Source: Vandiemenella viatica (lineage: Eukaryota > Arthropoda > Insecta > Orthoptera > Morabidae). Taken from it: a stretch of DNA of 64,000 nt. Positions 36,551 to 46,195 of the stretch are shown here, one piece after another (the first letter of the stretch is position 1; the number at the start of each line of letters is the position of its first letter). A program made the position numbers and the translations under genes. The stretch covers positions 127,688,597 through 127,752,596 of the forward strand of contig CM061921.1 of the NCBI GenBank assembly GCA_031002005.1, given 5' to 3'. The notes beneath the pieces are model-generated. The model was not told the origin of the DNA. It did not search any database and saw only the letters and a list, made by a program, of their open reading frames with translations.

Positions 36551-37033
36551 TGGAAAATTTTATTTCGTAGGAAAGGCTGTAAGGAATTTAAGAAATGACC
36601 AAGAGAAATGATGAATAATTTGCCAAATACACAAAAATATTTTACAGTAAAAGTTAGAAGAGGGCAAAAGTAAGTGGGAAGAGGAAAGGAGAAAGACGGG
36701 CGTGTAGGGATATTGCCACCGGAGCGTGTGCTCCATCGGATTCTTATCAATTATTATTATTGTTAGCACTGAAAGTTTCGCTATGGAGGGAAAGAATCAG
36801 GGAAGTCAAGCTCGCAGGAGAAAGAAGCAGGAGAATCAATAGCAATTACAATGAACTAGAGAATAAGAGAAAGTCACAATCATTTTACGACTTCAAAAGG
36901 AACCCTTATTTGGAGGCAAGTAAAAATAAAAAAGGCTGATATCTGGAGAAACATTGAAAAAAATGTATGTTACCAAATATAGCAGCCAATGAAATTTACT
37001 ATAAACATCAACTGTAAATGTAGTCATTCAATA

Positions 37034-37610
37034 TACAGGGTGATACAAAAAAAGTACGGCCAAACTTTCAGGAAACATTCCTCACACACAAACAAACAAA
37101 ATATGTTATGTGGACATGTGCCCGGAAACGCTTACTTTCCATGTTAGAGCTCATTTTAGTTTCGTTAGTATATTAGTACGCTCTCCTGACCTCAACCCTC
37201 ATGACTTCCATTTATGGGGGCATTTGAAAGCCCTTGTCTACGCAACCCCGGTACCAAATGTAGAGACTCTTCATGCTCGTATTGTGGACGGCTGTAATAC
37301 AATACGCCATTCTCCAGGGCTGCATCAGCGCATCGGGGATTCCATGCGACGGAGGGTGGATGCATGTATCCTCGCTAACGGAGGACATTTGGAATATTTC
37401 CTGTAACAAAGTGTTTGAAGTCACGCTGGTACGTTCTGTTGCTGTGTGTTTCCATTCCATGTTTAATGTGATTTGAACAGAAGTAATAAAATGAGCTTTA
37501 ACATGGAAATTAAGCGTTTCCGGACACATGTCCACATAACATATTTTCTTTGTTTGTGTGTGAGGAATGTTTCCTGAAAGTTTGGCCGTAACTTTTTGTA
37601 ACACCCTGTA
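37034..37610 (+). mobile_element. mariner-like element with 123-bp inverted repeats
   Basis: The element 37036-37608 begins CAGGGTG and ends CACCCTG, with TA on each side (37034-37035, 37609-37610), the Tc1/mariner duplication. The terminal repeats extend about 123 bp (37036-37158 and 37487-37608) with few mismatches. At 573 bp it is an internally deleted, non-autonomous copy. It interrupts the DUF7869-like relic. Confidence 0.85.
37140..37406 (+). pseudogene. mariner-like transposase C-terminal remnant
   Basis: Reads RSPDLNPHDFHLWGHLK, then VPNVETLHARIV, SMRRRVDACILANGGHLEYFL and stop. SPDLNPxD holds the third catalytic acidic residue (Asp) of Tc1/mariner DDE transposases, and the ANGGHxEYxL end is usual for this subgroup. 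The first two catalytic residues are deleted. The Met-led frame begins within the left inverted repeat (37110), so its first residues are not transposase. Confidence 0.8.
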
Positions 37611-37961
37611 TATAATCTAGAAAAATTTAAATCTTTTTTATGTTTATCCAAAATGTATTGCAAAAAGTGCCTGGATAAAGTGGCTTCACTTCATCACTCT
37701 TGTCTTGGAAGAATACACCAAAGAAGTCGCAATATTTTGTGATTTAGCTGGTGCCCAAAATAAATACTACAACCATCTTCAGCTTCAATCATTATGTAAC
37801 TCCGAATTTAAATGGTGGTTTGAAGAAGATCAAAATTATATTTCCTATGCGTGGCAATTTGCCCCTAGAGTGCAATAAAAATGTTGCAGACACCTGAAGA
37901 TTTCCAAGAAATGGTCAGTAGATGTACAAGGATGGACCAAGCCAGAAACCGGGAAAACCCA

Positions 37962-38022
37962 TGACGTCAAGAAGTGAGCAGCCAATAAGCGTTCAAGGTC
38001 TTATGACGTCACAAGATGGCGG
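37962..38022 (+). promoter_or_regulatory. Promoter-like cluster: CRE, CCAAT, CRE, YY1-like
   Basis: TGACGTCA at 37962-37969 and 38004-38011, gagcagCCAATaag (CCAAT at 37982-37986), and AAGATGGCGG at 38013-38022. The mirror set lies in the right arm at 42181-42241, where the CCAAT motif reads agccaatcag on the minus strand. Tight clustering with conservation in both arms suggests a Pol II promoter directed inward from each end. Function is inferred. Confidence 0.55.
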
Positions 38023-38751
38023 ATCGTTAGTTCATTTGGTGGCCGCTAAGGGGGCAGCACCGGTTGGGCTTGTACATACGTTAGTTCCTTGACCGGCCGC
38101 TAGGGAGCAGCATCTCCCAAGGGCTTAATTTCTTTGGGCGCAGATATTCCACTCCCTTACGAGAGAAAGGTAGCTCGGAATTCCGCCGCCCGGGGCGTGT
38201 TTACACAGGTGCGCTCGCCTGCAACTATTTCCTCAACCAAGGGATATTTCTTTTCTGGAATGCGGACGTCAGACAAGTTTCTACACGACGTGCAGTAGTC
38301 TTAGGCTGTCATGGCGGGGCATGGCTCATTTTGGGCTCGATACGCGGTTGTGAAAGCTACAAATATTTTAAGAAATATTTCCAGGCATAGTTTCATAGTA
38401 TCCTGTTTCCCGATAGATGGCGTGGCATGCTTCATTTCTCATTTAACAAGCTTTTAAGAGAAATATTTCAGGTATTCCTGTCTGCTATTATCGGTATATC
38501 AATGTGACAAGTATTTCGAAACCATGGAGTTATTCCCGACGTTCAGAAATATTAAGGTATTTCCGTTTGCCCAGCGACAAGCAGAGCCAATTATCTATTG
38601 CGAAAGCTCTGTACACAGCAAGGTGCAAATATTTGAGCACAGTAAAATATTTTCTTCGGTTCTGTGTCGTGAAATATACTTGCATTTGATTAAGCGTAAA
38701 TCATTGCAATTTTACTAAAAAAAAAAAATTCCACATTAGCGGATATTAAAA

Positions 38752-38828
38752 ACGACCTCGGTAGTGTTGTGGCTAGAGTGCCGAAGGTCGCCGGTTCGAG
38801 TCCGGCCGCGGTGTTTAAGTGTTTTGTG
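38752..38828 (+). repeat. tRNA-like segment (SINE B-type head) in the left arm
   Basis: acctcggtagtgttgtggctagag gives an A-box-like sequence, and ggtcgccggttcgagtccggc the B box, as in the SINE B head at 2795. It is followed by gtttaagtgttttgtg without a clear SINE body. The same segment occurs inverted at 41390-41466. It is not a functional tRNA: the anticodon arm is missing. Confidence 0.6.
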
Positions 38829-38878
38829 ATATTATTGAAAAAGCCGTTCCAACTTCTCAATTTCCACATAAAAATCAT

Positions 38879-39240
38879 TTAACAGAGAGGGGTGATGTAC
38901 CAGAGAAGCGAAGGACTTGGGTACAAACCCACAGTCAGTCCATTGCTTGTGTGGTGTAGTATGGAGTCCACATTTTTTGTACATCAAATGCAAGATGCAA
39001 AGGAGGGCAGCTAGATTTATCTGTGGAAAATATTCAGTAAGTGACATAATAAAGGAGCTGGCGCTGGGATGTTATTGGAAGATAGGAAGAGTGTTGAGGG
39101 GCTGTAGGTGGCATATAATGCTGTTAGAATGGATATTGGTGGAATAATTCTGAGTGGTGTATGGAGTCTAAGTTGACCATGACCACAATCTCGCACTAGA
39201 CTTTAGGTGATGAGGCCTGAGTGGATAAAATATCTAAACA
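38879..39240 (+). pseudogene. LINE fragment in the foldback centre (ORF2 C-terminus)
   Basis: KMQRRAARFICGKYSVSD and LLEDRKS-like words, with MDIGGI, match the C-terminal region of the 32.8-kb LINE family (36310-36470: VQRMDARFVFGY, SLEDRRRVK). It ends with ttgaccatgaccacaa...gactttagg, the counterpart of 36500-36540. From 39241 to about 40100 nothing is recognised. Confidence 0.6.
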
Positions 39241-40129
39241 CCCACTTTGACCTAACAATTTACGACAGTTCAAGTGTGAACACTATCTTAGGCATAATAG
39301 AACTAGTGTCTGCACCTATGGTAACGTTTTGGATACTTGTCGATGTGTGGGGATCTTCTATGAAAATGTGGGTTATGATGTTTGTTTGATGACCAAGAAA
39401 CTATCAGTTAGGTAAGAGCATTATGATAACTCTAACGTGGTTACTTGAACAAAGCATGCAATTACAAACAAATGTCACACTTGGTCCTGAATCCGAATGT
39501 TGGCGTTAGATGGGAACATTTAAACCGAATGGAGAACTCTCCTGGGTCCTGATTTATTGAAAAATAATTTCCTGGAAAAAGGGAGAATTTTCCTGGAATA
39601 CTGCAGTAGAACCACCTTAAGTAAACATTTTGGTACCTGGCTACTGATTAGGAGAAGACTTTGAATTTTGAATTTTTGGTTTACTTTAACGCACGAACAG
39701 AAGGTAACCCTGTCTGTAACTGATCAGGGGTTGGATTGGGAATCATTGGAAAACAGAAGGTGGTTTGAGGAAGTGCTGTGGGTACGTTGGCGATGAGGCT
39801 AGGGGTGGATCTTAGTGAAAGAATTATGAATAGAATATCAGTAGAAGCTGGCACTGGATTTCTTCTATAAGGGAGTGGGTAAATTTTCTGTATCTCCACC
39901 TTGGTCACAGGCGATGGTCTCAGGCATGTTCTGTGCTTAGCACTGCCTTAACGTGACTCGATTTTTATCACATAGGACAGGCGTACTTCGATTCGACAGG
40001 GGTAAAAGTAGTAAGATTAACAGACGGTATTTCGTTCCTGGAACATAAGTGCTGTGCTGTAAAAATACAGTTAAAGGTGTCAATCACTGATGTGTCACAA
40101 GGGATTGATTGGAATTTTAGACAAAGTGC

Positions 40130-40560
40130 AGCTAAGGACACTCAATTTGTGATTGCTTACGAAAGCATAACAGAATTGATACATAGATTGGTATGGATAG
40201 ACAGACGACAAAGGTTTGACCTGGATGGCAACAATTACGAGTGCGATGAGATATTTTATACCAATGGCAGCAGAGATAAATTAGAGAAATAAGGTGTTCG
40301 TACTGAAGCTTCCATTCCTTGAGTTTAGCCATGGTCAAACTGGAAACTTTGATTTTTCTAGCCTTGGTGTGGGAAAGGCTTTGTTAATCATGTCATAAAT
40401 ATTTTCAAGTGGGCTCTTGTCCAAAGACAGGGTTGAGAAATAGGCTTGAAAAAATTACAGCCTGATTGGTTTGACATCATGTAATCACTTCAGAAATGTC
40501 TGTAGGGAAAGAAACTGGTTTTCAAATCGGCAACTTTGCTTTATTTAAGCGGCTCTCAAT
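40130..40560 (+). pseudogene. Two small LINE fragments in the foldback centre
   Basis: 40150-40260 reads YESITELIHRLVWIDRRQRF, matching the C-terminus of the 12-kb LINE family (YESLTELIHRLGWDGLDDRR). 40380-40555 carries pieces similar to 35400-35545 of the other LINE (NRLEKLQPDWFDIM; aactggttttcaaatcggcaac). They come from two families and are juxtaposed, showing that the centre is a patchwork. Confidence 0.55.
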
Positions 40561-40994
40561 TTATCGAGGTTACACTTACATACATCACTAAACCCCTTCA
40601 ATGCCTCTTTGAGTTCAAAAAGTGTCTGTGTTCTCGGTCTGTTTCATTACACATAATTTAATACATCCTTTAAAATACACGGAATGTAGATGACACTCGT
40701 GAGCTATATTATATTGTTCATAACGAATCCAACATGATGTGAAGAAGTGAGTTTGTTTCCCGTCTCTTCGTCGGTGAATTAATTTTTAATGTCTGCCTGC
40801 TTCGATGAACGGAATTTATGGTTTTCCCTACCTTCGTCGGTGAATATCTGTCGGTTTCAATGAAAGGATTTCACCCATTGATGGGTTTTTGAGGCTACGA
40901 ATTTTGAAAGGAATAACGTATGTGTGGTATTGCTATATTTTATCACAATAATTTCATTTTTTTAAATTCTTTACGTCTCTCTAACAACGTGGTC

Positions 40995-41172
40995 TTTAGA
41001 GACGGGGAAAGGATGGGGGGCAAGGAATGGGAAGGAATTCGGTCATGTCCTTTTGAAGGAAGCATCCCGGTATTCACCTGGAGTGATTTGGGGGGAACCA
41101 TGGAAAACCCAAACCTGGATGCCCGGACGGGGGATTCGAACCGCCGTCCTCCTGAATGCAAGGTCAGAACAA
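40995..41172 (-). repeat. SINE family A, 5'-truncated
   Basis: Complement of the family body and part of the head (ggggattcgaaccgccgtcc B box; ccaaacctggatgcccgg). It stops at ggtcagaac, so the A-box end of the head is missing. It lies in the foldback centre. Confidence 0.75.
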
Positions 41173-41346
41173 TAAATAATTTCATGAAAACAGGTACACA
41201 TAGAATTCTTCCTCTGTTTCATATCTGGAGTTTATGATAGTTTTTTTCCATATCGAACGTTAACGTATTTTAAAGGAAAAATGTATGCTTTTCAACTTAT
41301 TTTTTATTCAATTATAACAAGTCAAGCTGGCGCCATACTCTCTAGG

Positions 41347-42286
41347 TGTGGAAATTGAGGAGTTGGAACGTCTTTTTCAATAATATCACAAAACACTTAA
41401 ACACCGCGGCCGGACTCGAACCGGCGACCTTCGGCACTCTAGCCACAACACTACCGAGGTCGTTTTAATATCCGCTAATGTGGACTTTTTTGTTGTTTTT
41501 AGTAAAATTGCAATGATTTACGCTTAAGTATATTTCACGACACAGAACCGAAGAAAATATTTTACTGTGCTCAAATATTTGCACCTTGCTGTGTACAGAG
41601 CTTTCGCAAGAGATAATGGGCTCTGCTTGTCGCTGGGCAAACGAAAATAATATTTCTGAACGTCGGGAATAACTCCATGGTTTCGAAATACTTGTCACAT
41701 TGATATACTGATAATAACAGACAGGAATACCTGAAATATTTCTCTTAAAAGCTTGTTAAATGGGAAATGAAGCATGCCACGCCATCTATCGGGAAACGGG
41801 ATACTATGCAACTATGCCTGGAAATATTTCTTAAAATATTTGTAGCTTTCACAACCGCGTATCGAGCCCAAAATGAGCCATGCCCCGCCATGACAGCCTA
41901 AGGCCACTGCACGTCGTGGAGAAACTTGTCTGACGTCCACATTCCAGAACAGAAATATCCCTTGGTTGAGGAAGTAGTTGCACGCGAGCGCAACTGTGTA
42001 AACACGCCCCGGGCGGCGGAATTTCCGCGCTAGCTTTCTCTCGTAAGGGAGTGGAATATCTGCGCCCAAAGAAATTAAGCCCTTGGGAGATGCTGCTCCC
42101 TAGCGGCCGGTCAAGGAACTAACGTATGCGCAAGCCCGGCCGGCGCTGCCCCCTTAGCGGCCACCAAATACACTAACGATCCGCCATCTTGTGACGTCAT
42201 ATGACCTTGAACGCTGATTGGCTGCTCACTTCGTGACGTCATGGGTTTTCCCGGTTTCTGGCTTGGTCCATCCTTGTACATCTACT
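41347..42286 (-). repeat. Foldback right arm
   Basis: Inverted copy of 37917-38868 with scattered substitutions and small indels by eye. It contains the mirrored tRNA-like segment (41390-41466) and the mirrored CCAAT/CRE/YY1-like cluster (42181-42241). Confidence 0.8.
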
Positions 42287-42540
42287 ATGGTCAAAGCATC
42301 GAGATGTAAACCATTCACTTTCACTGTGGTTAGCGTTACCCAAGAAATGGTGTTGGACTGGACTCAATGTACACTTCGAAAATGTCCCTTCAAAAAGTAG
42401 CCCGTTAAAGAAATACCTACTACATCTGCAACGTACAACAGAGGAATAATAACGGGCACCACGAAATGGTCAACCATCGGAGGACGGCCTATTTAAACTT
42501 TCCCCTCCAGCTTAAAATGGTATGTTAAACATCAGATGTA

Positions 42541-43859
42541 TTATTTTGAGTGAAATATTAGATGCAGATAGTGAGGTTAAGGTTTTGAAGGTGAGTGTGG
42601 ATTGTTGTGCAACCGTTTGAAACTATTTCGTGCGGACGTACAGAGGGATTGAAATTGATGTAAATAAATACAGAGAACTTGTTAGGAGCGTTTAACGTAA
42701 CGTAGAGATAATAATTGTTTAACTTTATAGTTGCGAAAAAAACTGATAGAAAATGTACATAGTGGTGTGACAACATTTTTTAGGTTCGTCACGCGGTGGA
42801 ATCTTCAAATTATATTTTATTTCAATTAAAATATCGGTTGGTGTGCTTATTTGAAAAAGAAGGATAGTTTCAATTGTAAGTCTCAGACTATTATGAACAA
42901 ATTTGTTTTGATTATGTTAGTAATTCTAAGGAAACCCTTTATATTTTTTACTGATTTTTTTTAGTTTCATGAAACTGAAGTTAGTGCTGAACGCAGTTCC
43001 GATCCTATTATAACCGACTGTTTTGTGGCTCTAGCTAGTTATGGTCAGGAATAGTCGAGTGTGGTTTTGTTCTATCAGTGGTAGTTGTAATGGCACCAGC
43101 AGGTGATGTTTCTCTGGCTAGACGCTCTTTCCGGTCCGTCCTCGCCTTTTACGTCCCTAGGTAGCTGCAATTACCTTGGCATGTAATTATGCAAGTGAAT
43201 GTCGTCTAACACTTTGCCCATATGTTCCACCAGTAGTAGAGAGTTTTACAATCCTTCGCGTTCCCTTGAGTAACTATCCAGGTGCATGAAGTTCACTTAC
43301 AGGTAGGCGCGGACCCATCTCGCTTTCGATGATCTTCTACCGATGCTTAATCGGGCATACTCGGTTTCAGGTCTGCTGCCCCTGTACCATATGTAGTCGT
43401 TTCACACACTCCTATACACTTTATTTAGTCCGAAGACCTCTGATTTTGCCCAGCTTCAGCCATCGCCCCCACATGTTCGATCTCTCGAAAACCAGCTCGT
43501 GACTTGTGGCCTGCTTCCCCACACAGTCACGTTTAATCCTGATCATTCCCCTTGCTCAAAATGCAACGAGCACACATTGCTGCTGAATCAAACAGCTGTC
43601 AGCATGTTTCTTGGGTGCCGGCTAGCGGCCCGTCACACCTTTAATAGCTGCTTTATACTCCCATACTTCTAAAATAATTATTTATTCCTTACGATTATGT
43701 TTTCCCCAAAACTGCCTATTACACTTTAAGACTGACTGATCCTTTTAAAATTCACTACGATCTGCAAACATTTGAGGCCACTTGAAGATTTAATAACGGA
43801 GAAGACTGTTACAATGCTTGTTGTTATAGTAAACGGTTTTAAAGGCTTTTGCATAAGTC
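42541..43859. other. No gene recognised
   Basis: AT-rich first half; a less AT-rich stretch (43100-43620) without open frames or family motifs. Nothing is supported. Confidence 0.5.
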
Positions 43860-44349
43860 TGGTTACCCGAAAAATAATCTTTATTTTTAAGCTATATGTG
43901 GTCACATCAAAATGATAAATACCCTGTTTTACCCGAGTGACAAAGAACTGTATATATTAATCGAAACCACTTAAACATCTCGTCAGTAGATTTTGTGTGC
44001 ACCGCGTTCAACAAAACTTAATCTCAAATTTCTTCGCTGTCTATCTTCATATCAAAATGAAACATGCCATATTTTCTTATCTGAACTTGAAGCTGCGCAT
44101 TATTCGAACTGCGGTTAAAACCGACCACTAGTTTCTTCATGAATCCTATTCATTCAAAGAGACATATCAGCACACAGACAGATTTTTTTAAAAAAAGTTG
44201 ATTCTCTCTCTTTATGCTATGAAGAGCACAAAAACCAGATTTTATTAAAAAATGTCTTAAACGTTCAGTCTGTTTCTCCGATTAGAGTCTTATTTCATTT
44301 ACATCCCAATAACTAAGCATTCCATTCACGCGTCATAGACATACCCGGC
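43860..44349 (+). repeat. Repeat F: degenerate ~100-bp internal units
   Basis: Units share atcaaaatgaaacatgcc, ttttacccg and ctgtatattaatcgaaacc with spacings near 100 bases. Similar units occur at 44625-44790, 50150-50290 and 55610-56100. The block ends with cagacagattttttt, as the 55.6-kb block does (acagacaaacaaattttac). No coding was found. Confidence 0.5.
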
Positions 44350-44359
44350 TTTAACAGCA

Positions 44360-44390
<31 letters not shown>

Positions 44391-44624
44391 CGCCTCGTCG
44401 ACGTTGAGGTCATTGGAGGCGGGAATGGACTGGGCGCTAGGAACGAGAAGGAATTCGGCCATGGCCATTTTAATGGAAGCATCCTGACATTCGCCTGGAG
44501 AGATTTGGGAAAACCATGGAAAACCCAAACCTTGATGCCCGGACGGGGATTCGAACCGGGGTCCTCCCGAATGCAAGGCCATAGCGGTAAATGCTCACCC
44601 ACCACGCTCGGTTTAACAGCTGGA
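44350..44624 (-). mobile_element. SINE family A, full length with 13-bp duplication
   Basis: Body 44363-44611 on the minus strand with a long tail (poly-T on plus, about 44363-44389) and the head ending in ccaccacgctcgg. Duplications are tttaacagcagga (44350-44362) and tttaacagctgga (44612-44624). It inserted into repeat F, whose units continue on both sides. Confidence 0.85.
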
Positions 44625-45514
44625 CTCACGGGCTGTACATTAATCGAAACCCAATCATTACGCTTAAAAAGAAATATAATCTTAAATTATTCTAACCTAC
44701 GACGTCACATAAAAATGAAACGTACCTCATTTTACCACCTAGACCACTTTCTGTGCATTAATCGAAATTCCTTAAACATCCGACTGCTATATAGGCTTGA
44801 CTCGAGTTCTAGTTCAGTAACGGGGTAGTTTTCACATGCATTATATCACGTAGAAGATTTTCTTTCTTATCTTGTATATATTGTTGAGTGATTGCAGAAA
44901 CCAAGTTTTCGACCTCCAACACCCTCGGCACAATTTTAAGTGGCAAAAAAACATAAAAATTTTGTTACTTATTTCAGTTTTTCGTCTATAACTCCTTCCT
45001 GATGAGTCCTAGCAAGAAATACCCTATTTCCAATATGAAAGAGGACAAAATTTCCTACAATGTTTGTAGTACAACCTTTTTCTGTAGGGTAAGTCCGGGA
45101 TAGTTGAACCATGTTTTTTTAAAGTGCTTTTTTTCAGAAACTTTGCAATGTCTATGATTTGTTATATATTTTTATAATATGTATATATGGCCTTAAACTA
45201 TTGTATACACCTCTTCATCTGTTACACTGATCACACTTGAAGTTATGATTTTTTCTTTTGTTTTACTCGGTGGTCCATCTATACCGAGGGTACTCGGGTT
45301 AGATGGACCACCTCCTAGGGATTGATGGACCTTTAGTATACGTTCCTAAATCATGTTGTAACACAAGAAATACGAGTTATCAAAGGTATAGACATTGTTT
45401 ATTTTCAAATATAAAGTTATAAACTGCTTGAAAAGTGATGAGTATAGGGGTATAAACTACATGAAAGAGGATACGTAAGTTTGATGTCAACATACATAGA
45501 AATTATAGGAATTC

Positions 45515-46195
45515 TAATTTATTTTCACATGATTAAGAAGATTTAATCTTTCTGCAGTAATTTTCTTTCGAGAATCTCGCTTCCCAGCCTTCATGTGTCC
45601 AGTTAGAGCATCACACACTTAAACCAATCTTCATCTAGTTTTGTTTTACTGTAGTTCTCGTTACACCAGTCACTTTCATAAAGGTTATCGTCGCAACTTT
45701 TTTATTGCTTTACGCCTCGCCGATGGCTAAGGTCATTACAGGCGGGACAAGGTACGGTATGGGCAGGAATTCGGCCATGGCCTTTTTGAAGGATGCATCC
45801 TGGCATTCGCCTGCAGTGATTTGGGGAAACTATGGAAAACCCAAATCTGGATGCCCAAAAGGGGATTCGAACCCACGTCCTCCCGAATGCGAGGCCAGAA
45901 CATTAACCGTTCACCCATGACGCTCGGTCGTTTCAAATTGTATTAATATCGATATTTTCAGATTCTGAGGACGTAAGTTCTTTCTTCTTTTCCGTTCTCT
46001 TCCTTTTATTAATCTCCCTTTAACTTCTTTTTCTTCCTCCCTGTCTTCTCTTCCTCCCTGACTTTCTTCTTTTCTTACATTTCTTTCTTCTTTCTTCTAT
46101 TTTGCTGCAGCATTAACTCCCATTTCCTTATTCTCAACAGCTTTGACTGCATTTTTCAAACTGTCTTCAGACCATTCTCCTTCCCCCGACGTGCC
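45515..46195 (-). pseudogene. pogo-like transposase remnants (N-terminal helix-turn-helix and C-terminal Cys region)
   Basis: Minus strand from 46190: GTSGEGEWSEDSLKNAV, KAVENKEMGVNAAAK, the psq/CENP-B-type DNA-binding start of pogo-like transposases. A long Lys/Arg/Glu-rich stretch follows (46115-45975, the polypurine side of a plus-strand polypyrimidine tract). Beyond the SINE, 45690-45520 reads DDNLYESDWCNENY and LDEDWFKCV, resembling the zinc-binding tail of insect members. The DDE domain between is missing. Confidence 0.55.
45698..45928 (-). mobile_element. SINE family A inside the pogo-like element
   Basis: Complement of the family: tail ctttacgcctcgccgatgg, body ccatggcctttttgaagg, B box ggggattcgaaccc, head ccgttcaccc..gacgctcgg. 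The flanks cgtcgcaac and cgtttcaaa are at best a worn target duplication. Confidence 0.8.

Larger units (their letters stand above)
32825..36770 (+). mobile_element. Second CR1/L2-group LINE (PHD-type ORF1), degenerate
   Basis: ORF1 at 32825-33691 and ORF2 remains at 34050-36550, with a 3' end near an att/ttattattattg microsatellite (36747-36762). It differs from the 12-kb family in its PHD-like ORF1 N-terminus, sequence and tail. Related fragments lie inside the foldback element (38879-39240 and 40380-40560). Many stops and frameshifts are present, plus G-run expansions (34228-34240, 35120-35130) typical of an old copy. Confidence 0.75.
37917..38868 (+). repeat. Foldback left arm
   Basis: GC-rich outer half (37950-38350) and AT-richer inner half. 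It contains CRE palindromes, a CCAAT box and a YY1-like site at the outer end (separate entry), and a Pol III-type tRNA-like segment at 38752-38828 near the inner end. Short frames in it do not match proteins. Confidence 0.8.
37911..42292. mobile_element. Foldback-like element, 4.37 kb, with ~950-bp inverted arms
   Basis: Left arm 37917-38868 and right arm 41347-42286 are long, closely similar inverted repeats. The outer ends are AGTAGATGTACAAGG and its complement; the outside flanks are ATGGTC (37911-37916) and ATGGTC (42287-42292), a 6-bp target duplication (7 if the next A is counted). Removing the element plus one copy restores the DUF7869-like frame. The 2.5-kb centre holds only fragments of LINEs and a SINE, with no transposase recognised. 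It is a non-autonomous foldback/TIR element of unassigned superfamily. Confidence 0.8.
36780..42540 (+). pseudogene. DUF7869-like relic, split by two transposons
   Basis: Before the first insert: KSQSFYDFKRNPYL and LPNIAANEIYYKHQL (36880-37030). Between inserts: VLEEYTKEVAIFCDLAGAQNK (37705-37765), FEEDQNYISYAW and TPEDFQEMV (37890-37916). After the second insert: KASRCKPFTFTVVSVTQEM, LRKCPFKK and PVKEIPT (42295-42425). As I recall, this order (YYKRQL, then C.D.C..QNK, then ETPEDFQ..) belongs to a multi-copy insect protein family of unknown function carrying DUF7869. The frame resumes exactly after the foldback when one target copy is removed. Stops are present, so it is dead. It may itself be transposon-borne. 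Confidence 0.6.

Noticed and set aside
38752..38828. Functional tRNA gene in the foldback arm
   Set aside because: The anticodon arm is missing and the identical segment is present inverted in the other arm.
37917..42286. Two solo LTRs in opposite orientation
   Set aside because: The arms can be made to start TG and end CA only by ignoring shared bases outside; the single target duplication flanks the pair and not each arm.
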